DNA of 64,000 nucleotides. It comes from an uncultured Schlesneria sp. (lineage in GTDB: Bacteria; Planctomycetota; Planctomycetia; Planctomycetales; Planctomycetaceae). The stretch covers positions 1-64,000 of the forward strand of contig CAILLA010000159.1 in assembly GCA_903834925.1 (NCBI GenBank). The letters run 5' to 3'. A program made the position numbers and the translations under genes. Positions within the stretch are counted from its first letter, which is position 1; each line of letters starts with the position of its first letter. This document shows, piece by piece, positions 10,555 to 18,030 of the stretch. Under the pieces are notes generated by a model. That model was not told where the DNA came from and did no database searches. It saw only the letters and a program-made list of their open reading frames with translations.

Positions 10555-10590
10555 GCAGCGGGATTCGTCGAATCCGACGAACTCCGCTGC
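10555..10590. repeat. 16-pair inverted repeat in the VWA-TPR junction
   Basis: GCAGCGGGATTCGTCG (10555-10570) pairs with 10575-10590 around the loop AATC, with one G-U and one A-C. There is no T tract, so it is not a normal terminator. It lies about 59 bases downstream of the A8 slippery run on the coding strand. It could slow ribosomes, protect mRNA ends or be a remnant of a palindromic repeat. Confidence 0.7.
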
Positions 10591-10636
10591 TTCTTGTTAT
10601 TGTCAATTTCAGTCGATTCAGCTTTCCCTGATGGGA

Positions 10637-13222
10637 TTACTTGATTCGCTTTTTTTTCAAATTCTTAATCGTCGAATTGTCCAGCTTCGGAGCATCAGCA
10701 GGATTGGCATCGTCAGCTTTATTCGCTTTTGGTTTCACTTGTTCTGGAGGAATACTGAAGAAACCACCACCGCCAAATCCACCACCACCCATACCCATAC
10801 CACCACCGCCCATACCCATACCGCCACCACCCATACCCATACCACCACCGCCCATGCCCATACCGCCACCACCCATACCACCACCGCCCATACCAGCCCC
10901 CGACTGGATACGGATAACAAGGTCTGCAACAGGATAAACGCGAGTCGACATTTTTTCGTCGGCCTTTTCCTGGGTTGTGATTTTCATCACCTCATCTTCG
11001 ATGACGTAGGTCAGTTGCAAAGGCTCAAGCAAGAGTCTCAAGGCGCTACGCAACGAAATACCGGACATCACCAGATTTACGCTTTGATCGGTGCTGATAC
11101 CAGCATCTGCCAACGCGGGGGCGTCAATCCAGATTTCGATCTTGTGCAGGTCTTCGAGATAATCCAGTGCGTCCTTCAGCGGTTGGTCTGTAAACTGGAC
11201 TTCGGTTGTATCTTTCAGTGCCTGCTGAATTCGTTGTTCGTTCGGGCTGTCTTTGCGAAGGTCAACCGTTGCCCATTTACGACGTCGTTCGGTCAAAGCC
11301 TTCCAGACTTCTGCATTCGGGAACCGAATTGGAGGTTCGTCTGGGAATGGGATATGAGCCAGTTCAACCTGATACAGAGCTTCCAGGAACTGATCGGCAC
11401 GACGTGCTCTTAAGCGGTTCGCTCGTGCGAGTTGGTGAGCCGCTTCAGAGTCAAACCGAGCTGCCGCTGAGGTTCCTTCACCCGGTCGAAGATTGATCGC
11501 AACGTCGGCGACATTTTGAGCTTCGCCAAAGGCTTCTTCACGTCCATGAAAACCTTCGGACATCAACGATCGAACCCGGTCGATCAGGCCTTCCAGTCGT
11601 TCTTCATCCAACTGAAGCTGTTCAGTCAATCGCTTTTGAGCTTCCAATTGGGAAAGCTCTTCTGCGAGGTGAACCTTATCCTGAGCTCGTTTATCAGACA
11701 AATTCTTCGTCTGATTGATTTCGCTCTCCAAGCGCTTCTGCATTTGAAGGCGATCTTCGGGAGCGATGTCGATCGATGTACGAACGGCGTTTTCAACCTG
11801 CTTGAGTTGTGCCAGACTGGATTCAGGATCATCTGTCTTTCGAGCACCGTCAATCGCGTTGCTGACCTGGTTTCGAAGCTTTTCGGTTTTCACTCGAATC
11901 GCCTGCTCCTGATCTCGAGTCAAGCTGGAATTGGCATTCGGTATCGTTCGACTCTCGAGATCTGAGGGTTCAGGAGCTGCGGGGATTTCCGCTGCCTCAA
12001 TCTGCGAGACTTGCATGACGCGAAGTCTGTCGGTCGAGCTTGCCAGCGATTTCGCGGCTCGATTTCCGGGGTCAACTTCGCCAACTCGACGAGCAATTTC
12101 GGCAGCCTGATCAAACTGGCCCCGAGCAAGTTGCTGAGCACCGAACTGCAAAGCCCCTTCCATCGAATCAATGAAGCTTCCCTGGTATACGTTCATCAAT
12201 CCACGACCGGCAAGTGAATTGCTTAATCCCTGATCTTTTTCGACCTGGTCTGCAACGGCAGAAAGAAATGCAGAACCCGGTTGTTCAAGGGGAGCTGAAA
12301 GACGCCATTCCAATGTTTCGGCGGCATTATCCGCAGCGAAAACGACTCGGGCGTCAGCGGCAATCGCACCGCGAACAATATGGATCGTTTCGCGATCGGT
12401 CCTCAGTGGCAATTGCGGCAGCGATGAAACTTCGTTGTTGGAAATCGTGACTTGTGACGGGAAAAACACCGGTTGCTGAATGGCTCGCCCCAGCTTCTGA
12501 CCCGCTTCCGACGCAAGCTGAGATTGTCCTTCCCCAGCTCGACCGATGTCTTTACGGTTATCAAAGTCAACATAGCCACCGGTTTGATGCGCCATCACAC
12601 CAAGCAACTGAAGGTTAATCTGTGGACCGACACCGTAACTGTTAAACGGCGTTTTCTGGCTTCGCAACCGAGCAACCATGCCGCGAAGTTCTTTCGATTC
12701 CAAAAGATCTGCGGTGCTGAGCCCATCACCGATGTAGGTAATCGACTTGTTGCTATCGGTGCCAGCAGACTCCAGAGCGGTCTGGATAATCGCGTGAAAA
12801 TTCGTAGCACCAAGAGGAATTCGTGACTTTAACGCAGCGAGACTTGACCGTGCTGCTTCGCTTGTCGGACTTGCTAGTGTGGCCATCAGCGGTTCTGCTT
12901 GAACGTCAACGGCAAAAACCTGAACTCTGTCTGTTTCAGGCACGGACTTCAACAACGATTCAAGCACGGCCAAAGCGTGAAGTCGGTGCGCCCCGATCTG
13001 ACTCGCCGACGTATCGATGAAGATCAGATGGTCGTGAGCGGTCACTCCGTAAGAAGGTTGTTGCAGCTGGAACAACAGAGCCTGTGCAATGTTGCCATCG
13101 CCGGAGACATGTTTCAATACCTGTGCAGGCACCGAGATTTCGGCTGCACACAAATCGCTCCCGACAAAGCCGGCGGCTAACGCCGGAACCAGGAACAGTC
13201 TCTTGAAGATTGATCGGCTCAT
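10637..13222 (-). CDS. Secreted VWA-domain protein with STN-like domain and Gly/Met repeats
   Basis: 861 residues with a signal peptide (RLFLVPALAAGFVGSDLCAA). A von Willebrand A domain follows: LIFIDTSASQIG supplies the MIDAS DxSxS, GATNFHAI the Thr, and SITYIGDGLST the later Asp. After a Gln/Glu-rich coiled-coil middle region comes a secretin/TonB N-terminal-like (STN) segment: LKDTTEVQFTDQPLKDALDYL through SGISLRSALRLLLEPLQLTY. The C-terminus has the repeated unit GMGMGGGG, then a Lys-rich end. Good Shine-Dalgarno (GAGAGGGAAG) before the ATG. It is probably an envelope protein that assembles or binds ligands. The last sense codons contain A AAA AAG in frame, the dnaX-type slippery sequence, 9 bases before the stop. 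Confidence 0.85.
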   Translation of the reverse strand: MSRSIFKRLFLVPALAAGFVGSDLCAAEISVPAQVLKHVSGDGNIAQALLFQLQQPSYGVTAHDHLIFIDTSASQIGAHRLHALAVLESLLKSVPETDRVQVFAVDVQAEPLMATLASPTSEAARSSLAALKSRIPLGATNFHAIIQTALESAGTDSNKSITYIGDGLSTADLLESKELRGMVARLRSQKTPFNSYGVGPQINLQLLGVMAHQTGGYVDFDNRKDIGRAGEGQSQLASEAGQKLGRAIQQPVFFPSQVTISNNEVSSLPQLPLRTDRETIHIVRGAIAADARVVFAADNAAETLEWRLSAPLEQPGSAFLSAVADQVEKDQGLSNSLAGRGLMNVYQGSFIDSMEGALQFGAQQLARGQFDQAAEIARRVGEVDPGNRAAKSLASSTDRLRVMQVSQIEAAEIPAAPEPSDLESRTIPNANSSLTRDQEQAIRVKTEKLRNQVSNAIDGARKTDDPESSLAQLKQVENAVRTSIDIAPEDRLQMQKRLESEINQTKNLSDKRAQDKVHLAEELSQLEAQKRLTEQLQLDEERLEGLIDRVRSLMSEGFHGREEAFGEAQNVADVAINLRPGEGTSAAARFDSEAAHQLARANRLRARRADQFLEALYQVELAHIPFPDEPPIRFPNAEVWKALTERRRKWATVDLRKDSPNEQRIQQALKDTTEVQFTDQPLKDALDYLEDLHKIEIWIDAPALADAGISTDQSVNLVMSGISLRSALRLLLEPLQLTYVIEDEVMKITTQEKADEKMSTRVYPVADLVIRIQSGAGMGGGGMGGGGMGMGGGGMGMGGGGMGMGGGGMGMGGGGFGGGGFFSIPPEQVKPKANKADDANPADAPKLDNSTIKNLKKKRIK
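10649..10655 (-). promoter_or_regulatory. Candidate -1 ribosomal frameshift site (A AAA AAG)
   Basis: On the minus strand the codons TTG AAA AAA AAG CGA ATC AAG TAA end the VWA gene. The heptamer A AAA AAG is in the correct phase for -1 slippage. The -1 frame then stays open for 43 codons and runs into the TPR/DUF2135 gene, giving a fused VWA-STN-TPR-DUF2135 protein. In the -1 frame the nearest upstream stop is a TAA just before the A run. Transcriptional slippage on A8 would give the same product. No nearby stimulatory hairpin is seen. Confidence 0.45.
10780..10895 (-). repeat. Tandem repeats encoding GMGMGGGG
   Basis: Short in-frame tandem repeats (unit about 24 bases, CCCATACCCATACCACCACC-like on the plus strand) encode a glycine/methionine-rich stretch near the C-terminus of the VWA protein. 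Such tracts expand and contract easily by slippage. Confidence 0.85.
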
Positions 13223-13408
13223 TTTTCTTCCCTCTCGTCCGAATCAGGTCGAATGCCTGAATCAGAGAATTCCTGGTTAGTACGTCGCGTTAGACTTGAT
13301 AAAAAAAATTCTACCCAATTGGATGCCCGAAATGAAAACAAATTTCCTTCGAGACCCTGAATTTTCAAAAAGGTACGTCGTCCGCTTCAAGCGGCTGACG
13401 AAAAACCA

Positions 13409-13927
13409 TCACCTTGATTGTTTGACTTCTTTCGTTTCACCTAAAATCACCATGCGCTGTGCATTGAGTTTTCGGAGTTTCGAAATTGAATAGATTCTTA
13501 CGACTTTATTCCGATACGTCAGGTGACCATTGTTGTCGTATCCCAAAAGGTTCGTATCTACCCAGTCGGCCAGCGATTCATCTTTAACGTTGTTCTTTTT
13601 CAGTTGGTAAACGGCCACGTTCAATGCTGCAAAGGTGTCCGGGTCAACTCCGTGTCCCCCTTCCAGATCTTCTTTCGCATTGATTCCGCCGACCAGGACG
13701 GAATAGGGGTTAACCCCCTTTGTGACCGACTCGTAACGAGATTCGAGCTTTAACTGCTCGACTGCTTTCTTCAACGCATCATTGGCGTCACTGATTTTTT
13801 TTGTCGCTTCGTCTGATACAGAGTCTTCAGGTTCAGCAAATGCCACTCGGTGAACCTGACAGGTTCCAAGAATGTATCCGACCGCAATCAAACACCCTGC
13901 CGTAAAAACCTGAACTGAACTTCGCAT
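13409..13927 (-). CDS. Exported or membrane-anchored protein of unknown function
   Basis: 172 residues with an N-terminal hydrophobic segment (VFTAGCLIAVGYILG) that could be an uncleaved signal anchor, then a helical, acidic/Lys-rich domain (ATKKISDANDALKKAVEQLKLE) and a mixed C-terminal part. The ATG has an excellent Shine-Dalgarno (AGGAG, 7-base spacing). It is 186 bases upstream of the VWA gene on the same strand and may be co-transcribed with it. I do not recognise a family. Confidence 0.75.
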   Translation of the reverse strand: MRSSVQVFTAGCLIAVGYILGTCQVHRVAFAEPEDSVSDEATKKISDANDALKKAVEQLKLESRYESVTKGVNPYSVLVGGINAKEDLEGGHGVDPDTFAALNVAVYQLKKNNVKDESLADWVDTNLLGYDNNGHLTYRNKVVRIYSISKLRKLNAQRMVILGETKEVKQSR

Positions 13928-14095
13928 GAGATTACTCCTGTTTTGTGTCGAACGCTACTTGAAAATATCGCCGACACGGACGGCTTGCCACAGGATTTGC
14001 CTCCTCAGCCAGCACAAAATCAAATTTCACGATGGAAACAACTTGCAGGATCAGAGAACGCTTGAAACAGGTCATTCAACAAGTTCTTCGTAAGG

Positions 14096-14308
14096 TCACG
14101 CAGCGCGGTCATGTGAACGATAGGCTTCCGTGGATATTGACGGCAGTTTTTTCGATTCAGACCTTTTTTGTTCCAATTCGCTATTTTTTCGACCAGCTGG
14201 TCCGAGGTGAAAACTGACGAACATAAAAAACGCGGAAACACTCAGTGCAAGAACGCAAAACCCGATCGCCGTTTGATCGTCGCTTGCTGTTTGTAACAGA
14301 TTGAACAT
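14096..14308 (-). CDS. Small single-pass membrane protein
   Basis: 70 residues: a short N-terminus, one membrane helix (TAIGFCVLALSVSAFFMFVSF), then a basic cytoplasmic tail. It is supported by a near-perfect Shine-Dalgarno (GGAGGGG, 3-5 bases before ATG) and by the clean transmembrane profile. It lies upstream of the previous exported protein on the same strand. Function unknown. Confidence 0.6.
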   Translation of the reverse strand: MFNLLQTASDDQTAIGFCVLALSVSAFFMFVSFHLGPAGRKNSELEQKRSESKKLPSISTEAYRSHDRAA

Positions 14309-14804
14309 ACGCCCCTCCGTGCAGCTTGAACTTCAGAAATCCAGATATCCCTTGAATTCGGTTCTATAGCGGCAAGCCTTCAACATAGTCACACCCAACT
14401 TCACTGTTTCCGAGTTCAAGCTGACGAACGAGCGGTCTATGGCAGTCTGTTCGAGTTTGAGGGCTGTTTCGGTCAGGAAAAAGCTTCGGATGATTTCCCA
14501 AATGTGGGTTTACGTGTCATCTTGCAAATCAAAGGCTTTGCAATTCTTTCATTTCTGTTATGCGACCGTCGCAATTCACCGCAAGCCATTTGGCGGAAAA
14601 GATTTAACAATTCGCGACTGAATCCGAACATTTCTTTGATCCAAGTGTCCGGTTTCAACGTATTGTTAATATGTGACGGCCAAAGCCTCCTAATCCACAT
14701 CAAAAGCAAACGGCATCAGCTTTGCTGCGATTGAAGCGGTCGGGCTCGTTCTGTCAGACTGACAAGTGTGTTTCGGACCTGTCCCATTTGGCAGGAGGAA
14801 AATC
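14309..14804. other. Intergenic region between divergent genes
   Basis: About 500 bases between the small membrane protein (minus) and the sigma-70 gene (plus). Short open frames here lack ribosome binding sites and recognisable content. It should contain the sigma gene's promoter, which I could not place confidently. Confidence 0.35.
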
Positions 14805-16469
14805 ATGCAACGCTATCGAAATCCCGCACTGAAGCAATTACGCGACCAACAAATCAAATACGCGCCACGTGACGTCCAATTGACGCAAATTTCGCGCGCT
14901 GAACGGCTGCTCGACGAACTGAACCCGGCTGGAACTTATCGATATCCGGAATTGTGCGAGAAAATCACGACTTATCGGGGCGAAATGTACCCAGACCTGG
15001 TCGTAAGTGGCGCCGAAGCTGTGCATGACCTGCGCTGCTTTGTTGAAGATCTTTCTGACAGTGCAGACATTGCCGCCGAAAATGCAGGCGAGGAAGTCTG
15101 GACCGTGGAGGATGTCAGCAAGCGGTTTAACGTTTCATCCAAGACTGTCTCGCGTTGGCGTGATCGCGGACTCGTAAGTCGGCGGTTTCGTTTTGGAGGA
15201 CGTAAACGCGTCGGCTTCTTGCGATCATCCGTCGAAAGGTTTGTGACCAGGCACTCGGAAGACGTAGTTCGGGGATCGCAATTCAGCCAACTAAGTGTTG
15301 AAGAGCGTGAAAAACTCATTCTTCGGGCTCGGCGACTGGCCAAAGCGGGCGGTTGCCCCACGGAAATCAGTCATCGTCTCGCGAAGAAATTTCATCGATC
15401 TCCAGAGACCGTACGTTACACACTGAAGAACCACGATAAGGACCATCCGGAGTCAGCAGTGTTCCCAAATGCGCTCAACACGATCACTGAGGAACATAAA
15501 GCCGATATTTATCGAAGCTTCCGGAACGGTGTTTCTGTCGACGACCTTGCCAGAAAGTTTGACCGAACTCGCGCCAGTATCTATCGAATGGTTTCCGAAG
15601 TACGTGCCGAGTCTTTGTTGGCAAAGCCAATCGAATTTATGGGCGCTCCATTATTTGATGAACCTGATGCTGTCGCTCAGATCCTTCAGGAACTTCCTGT
15701 TGTGGAACGAAAAGCAGCGCCATTAAAGACCCCACCCGGTTTGCCGCCATACTTGAATAGTCTGTATTCCGTACCGCTGCTGACGAAGGAAGAAGAGGTC
15801 TATTATTTTCGCAAGATGAACTTCCTGATGTTTCAGGCAGCCCAATTGCAAAAGCAGATCGATGTTTCCCGGCCGAATACCAAAGATCTGGATTCCATTG
15901 AACGATTGGTCGAACAGGCCAGCGAAGTCAAGAACTTCCTCATCCGAAGCAATTTGCGTCTGGTCGTATCGATTGCCAAAAAGCATATGAAGCCCAACTC
16001 AAACTTCTTCGAAATGGTCAGCGATGGGAATATTTCCCTGATTCGCGCCATCGAGAAATTTGACTACACGCGGGGATTCAAGTTTTCGACCTATGCAAGC
16101 TGGGCGATCATGAAGAATTTCGCGCGGTCCATTCCTGCTGAATACACTCAGCTGGAACGGTTTCGTACGGGAAATGACGAAGTGTTCTATCAGGCGTCTG
16201 ATCCACGTAGCGAACGTTTGAACGAAGAAATGGTAAATCAACGCCAGCACGAGGCCTTGATGCAGATTCTCGCACAACTCGACCCGCGTGAACGCGACAT
16301 TATTGTTTCTCGGTACGGCTTGAAAGATGGAAAGCCCGCTCAAACCCTCGAACAGGTTGGCCAGAAGCTCGGTGTCACAAAAGAACGGATTCGACAGCTA
16401 GAATCACGTGCACTTCAAAAGCTTCGCAAGATTGCAGAAGAAGAACACCTTGATGTTCCGGGAATCTAG
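14805..16469 (+). CDS. Sigma-70 family factor with N-terminal HTH domains and no region 3
   Basis: 554 residues, starting at ATG 14805 behind AGGAGG. Residues about 100-150 form a MerR/HTH_17-like module (WTVEDVSKRFNVSSKTVSRW then GLVSRRFRFGGRKRVGF). A second HTH follows around 180-275 (CPTEISHRLAKKFHRSPETV and GVSVDDLARKFDRTRASIYR). Region 1.2-like LPPYLNSLYSVPLLTKEEE precedes region 2 (NLRLVVSIAKKH to FKFSTYASWAIMKNFARSI). A short linker leads directly to region 4 (LDPRERDIIVSRYGL, VGQKLGVTKERIRQLESRAL). Region 3 is missing or very short. The architecture suggests a sigma factor that reads DNA with extra HTH domains. Ends in a strong terminator. Confidence 0.9.
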   Translation: MQRYRNPALKQLRDQQIKYAPRDVQLTQISRAERLLDELNPAGTYRYPELCEKITTYRGEMYPDLVVSGAEAVHDLRCFVEDLSDSADIAAENAGEEVWTVEDVSKRFNVSSKTVSRWRDRGLVSRRFRFGGRKRVGFLRSSVERFVTRHSEDVVRGSQFSQLSVEEREKLILRARRLAKAGGCPTEISHRLAKKFHRSPETVRYTLKNHDKDHPESAVFPNALNTITEEHKADIYRSFRNGVSVDDLARKFDRTRASIYRMVSEVRAESLLAKPIEFMGAPLFDEPDAVAQILQELPVVERKAAPLKTPPGLPPYLNSLYSVPLLTKEEEVYYFRKMNFLMFQAAQLQKQIDVSRPNTKDLDSIERLVEQASEVKNFLIRSNLRLVVSIAKKHMKPNSNFFEMVSDGNISLIRAIEKFDYTRGFKFSTYASWAIMKNFARSIPAEYTQLERFRTGNDEVFYQASDPRSERLNEEMVNQRQHEALMQILAQLDPRERDIIVSRYGLKDGKPAQTLEQVGQKLGVTKERIRQLESRALQKLRKIAEEEHLDVPGI

Positions 16470-16483
16470 CACGTCCACGGAGA

Positions 16484-16519
16484 TCAGATCTCTGAGAAGT
16501 CTCAGAGATCTGATTTTTC
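16484..16519 (+). terminator. Rho-independent terminator of the sigma-70 gene
   Basis: A perfect 14-pair stem (ATCAGATCTCTGAG, loop AAGT, CTCAGAGATCTGAT) followed by TTTTT, 14 bases after the sigma stop and just before the end of the convergent acetyltransferase. Confidence 0.95.
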
Positions 16520-16528
16520 GACATTACT

Positions 16529-16969
16529 TCAAAGATCGATCCGCATTGCACGTTCCCAGCGGTGAAATCCAATCTTTTCATAGAATGGGATAACCCCTTC
16601 TGCGCAATCCAGGATGACTTTATAACAATGGAATTCGCGGCAGACATTTAACAAATGCTCGACCAGCAATCGTCCGATTCCATGTTTTTGAAAACCGGGG
16701 TGTACGGCGACATCCTCAATATGGCCGACGACTCCACCCGAGTTGATAAATTTGGGTTCGATAAAGACGGAAGCGGTCCCCGCGATTCGGTCATCAATCA
16801 CAGCAACGTATGTTCGAATTCTGGATTTCAACCGATCGCGATAGACGTCGATTGCTTGCTGTTCCGTCAATTCGATTGGCTTCAGTGCCCGGAGCGCGTC
16901 CAGAAAACCCCGACCAAGATCGGTTGCGTCCATCAATCGAATTGAAATTCCGCTTGTTTCGTGTGACAT
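16529..16969 (-). CDS. GNAT acetyltransferase closely resembling eukaryotic GNA1
   Basis: 146 residues of the GNAT fold. The motifs match glucosamine-6-phosphate N-acetyltransferase (GNA1) of fungi and animals along nearly the whole length: ISIRLMDATDL at the start, GHIEDVAVHPGFQKHGIGRL (motif A, acetyl-CoA binding), CYKVILDC, FYEKIGFHRWERAMRI at the end. GNA1 makes GlcNAc-6-phosphate for UDP-GlcNAc, whereas bacteria normally acetylate glucosamine-1-phosphate with GlmU. The assignment is from recalled family motifs. The substrate is inferred, and another amino sugar is possible. Stand-alone gene. Confidence 0.75.
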   Translation of the reverse strand: MSHETSGISIRLMDATDLGRGFLDALRALKPIELTEQQAIDVYRDRLKSRIRTYVAVIDDRIAGTASVFIEPKFINSGGVVGHIEDVAVHPGFQKHGIGRLLVEHLLNVCREFHCYKVILDCAEGVIPFYEKIGFHRWERAMRIDL

Positions 16970-17024
16970 GAGATTCGCCCCCCCTATGGAAAGGTTGCGA
17001 TTCTGTCAGAACCCGGTGCGCGAT

Positions 17025-17894
17025 TCAACTGACTGGATGACGTCTGATTACCCGGTGAAAATGTAATTCAACTTCTCGGTCCACGACCCGACGCATCCCT
17101 TCAACGAGACAACTTGGTTCGTGGTCCGTTTCTCCCTGTCGCTTAATCATCTCTAACGATGTACCGGGGAAAACCGTAAACGTATTTTGATGAATGATCT
17201 GATTTCCAGCGTCCAATTCTGGAACGATAAAATGGACCGTCGCCCCGTACGTCAACATCCGGTGTTGAAATGCGTCTTCATAAGGACGAAATCCGGGGAA
17301 CGGTGGCAATAAACCATGATGAAGATTGATAATTCGCCCGGCAAACCTCCAACATGTACTTGCAGGAAGGACTCGCATGTAACGAGCCAGGACGATGTAG
17401 TCCACCTGGTACTGGTCGAACAGTTCAATCATTCGCTGGTTGTCAGGTTCACCTCGCCCGTTACCAACAAGGTGCCAGTCAACGCCAAACTGTTCCGCTA
17501 CACCGCGACAGCTATCGCGATTTCCTAACATCACCGCTGCTGTCGCATTCAGTCGTTTATCCCGGATCGACCTCAAGAGAGCCAACGCCGGCTCTGGGCG
17601 ATAGGTCGTGCAAATCGCCAAACGGGGTGGTTGGGAACATTCGTCCCGAGACCAGGTCCGAATTGAAAGATTCTTCAAACGGCCGATCTCGTTCATCTGC
17701 CGCCGCAGTTCGGGAATGTCCTGATTCGCTGTCGAAGGCCAGTCGAAACGGAGCAGCATGGCAAATAGTCGCTCGGAATCGTGGTCGTACATCTGGATTT
17801 CGTAGATATTTGCGCCGGCGTCCGTCACATGATGAACGATTGGGTCAGCCAGCCCCCGGTTATCGGGGCCGACTGCGGTAATCACGACTTGCAT
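17025..17894 (-). CDS. purU: Formyltetrahydrofolate deformylase
   Basis: PurU hydrolyses 10-formyl-THF to formate and THF, supplying formate for PurT or balancing one-carbon pools. The 289-residue product has an N-terminal ACT domain (MQVVITAVGPDNRGLADPIV) and a formyltransferase-fold domain with LARYMRVLP, RIINLHHGLLPPFPG (His and Asn catalytic region), and GATVHFIVPELDAG. ATG 17894 is chosen because the longer frame would start inside a transcription terminator (17930-17970). Purine context: purL lies 6 kb away. Confidence 0.92.
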   Translation of the reverse strand: MQVVITAVGPDNRGLADPIVHHVTDAGANIYEIQMYDHDSERLFAMLLRFDWPSTANQDIPELRRQMNEIGRLKNLSIRTWSRDECSQPPRLAICTTYRPEPALALLRSIRDKRLNATAAVMLGNRDSCRGVAEQFGVDWHLVGNGRGEPDNQRMIELFDQYQVDYIVLARYMRVLPASTCWRFAGRIINLHHGLLPPFPGFRPYEDAFQHRMLTYGATVHFIVPELDAGNQIIHQNTFTVFPGTSLEMIKRQGETDHEPSCLVEGMRRVVDREVELHFHRVIRRHPVS

Positions 17895-17921
17895 GGTCGT
17901 TGCTTGACTTCCATTAGGGCT

Positions 17922-17970
17922 TGAAAAGGATGACGAGAATGGGGACTTCACTGAGCCCCATTCTCGTCAT
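17922..17970 (-). terminator. Rho-independent terminator of the DUF1598 gene
   Basis: A perfect 15-pair inverted repeat, ATGACGAGAATGGGG (17930-17944) with 17956-17970, around an 11-base loop. On the minus strand it is followed by CCTTTTCAA. It lies 60 bases after the DUF1598 stop and just before purU, so it separates the two transcripts and rules out the longer purU start. Confidence 0.85.
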
Positions 17971-18030
17971 GACCGGATCTTGAATTCAAAAGTCGCCAAT
18001 TATCTCAGCTTAGCAATCAGCGATCAGGTG

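Noticed and set aside
10523-11413. Long plus-strand frame with His/Thr repeats
   Set aside because: It is the antisense shadow of the Gly/Met repeats and STN region of the VWA gene and has no ribosome binding site.
17895-17951. Longer N-terminus for PurU
   Set aside because: It would start within a strong transcription terminator of the upstream gene, and the added residues do not resemble PurU.
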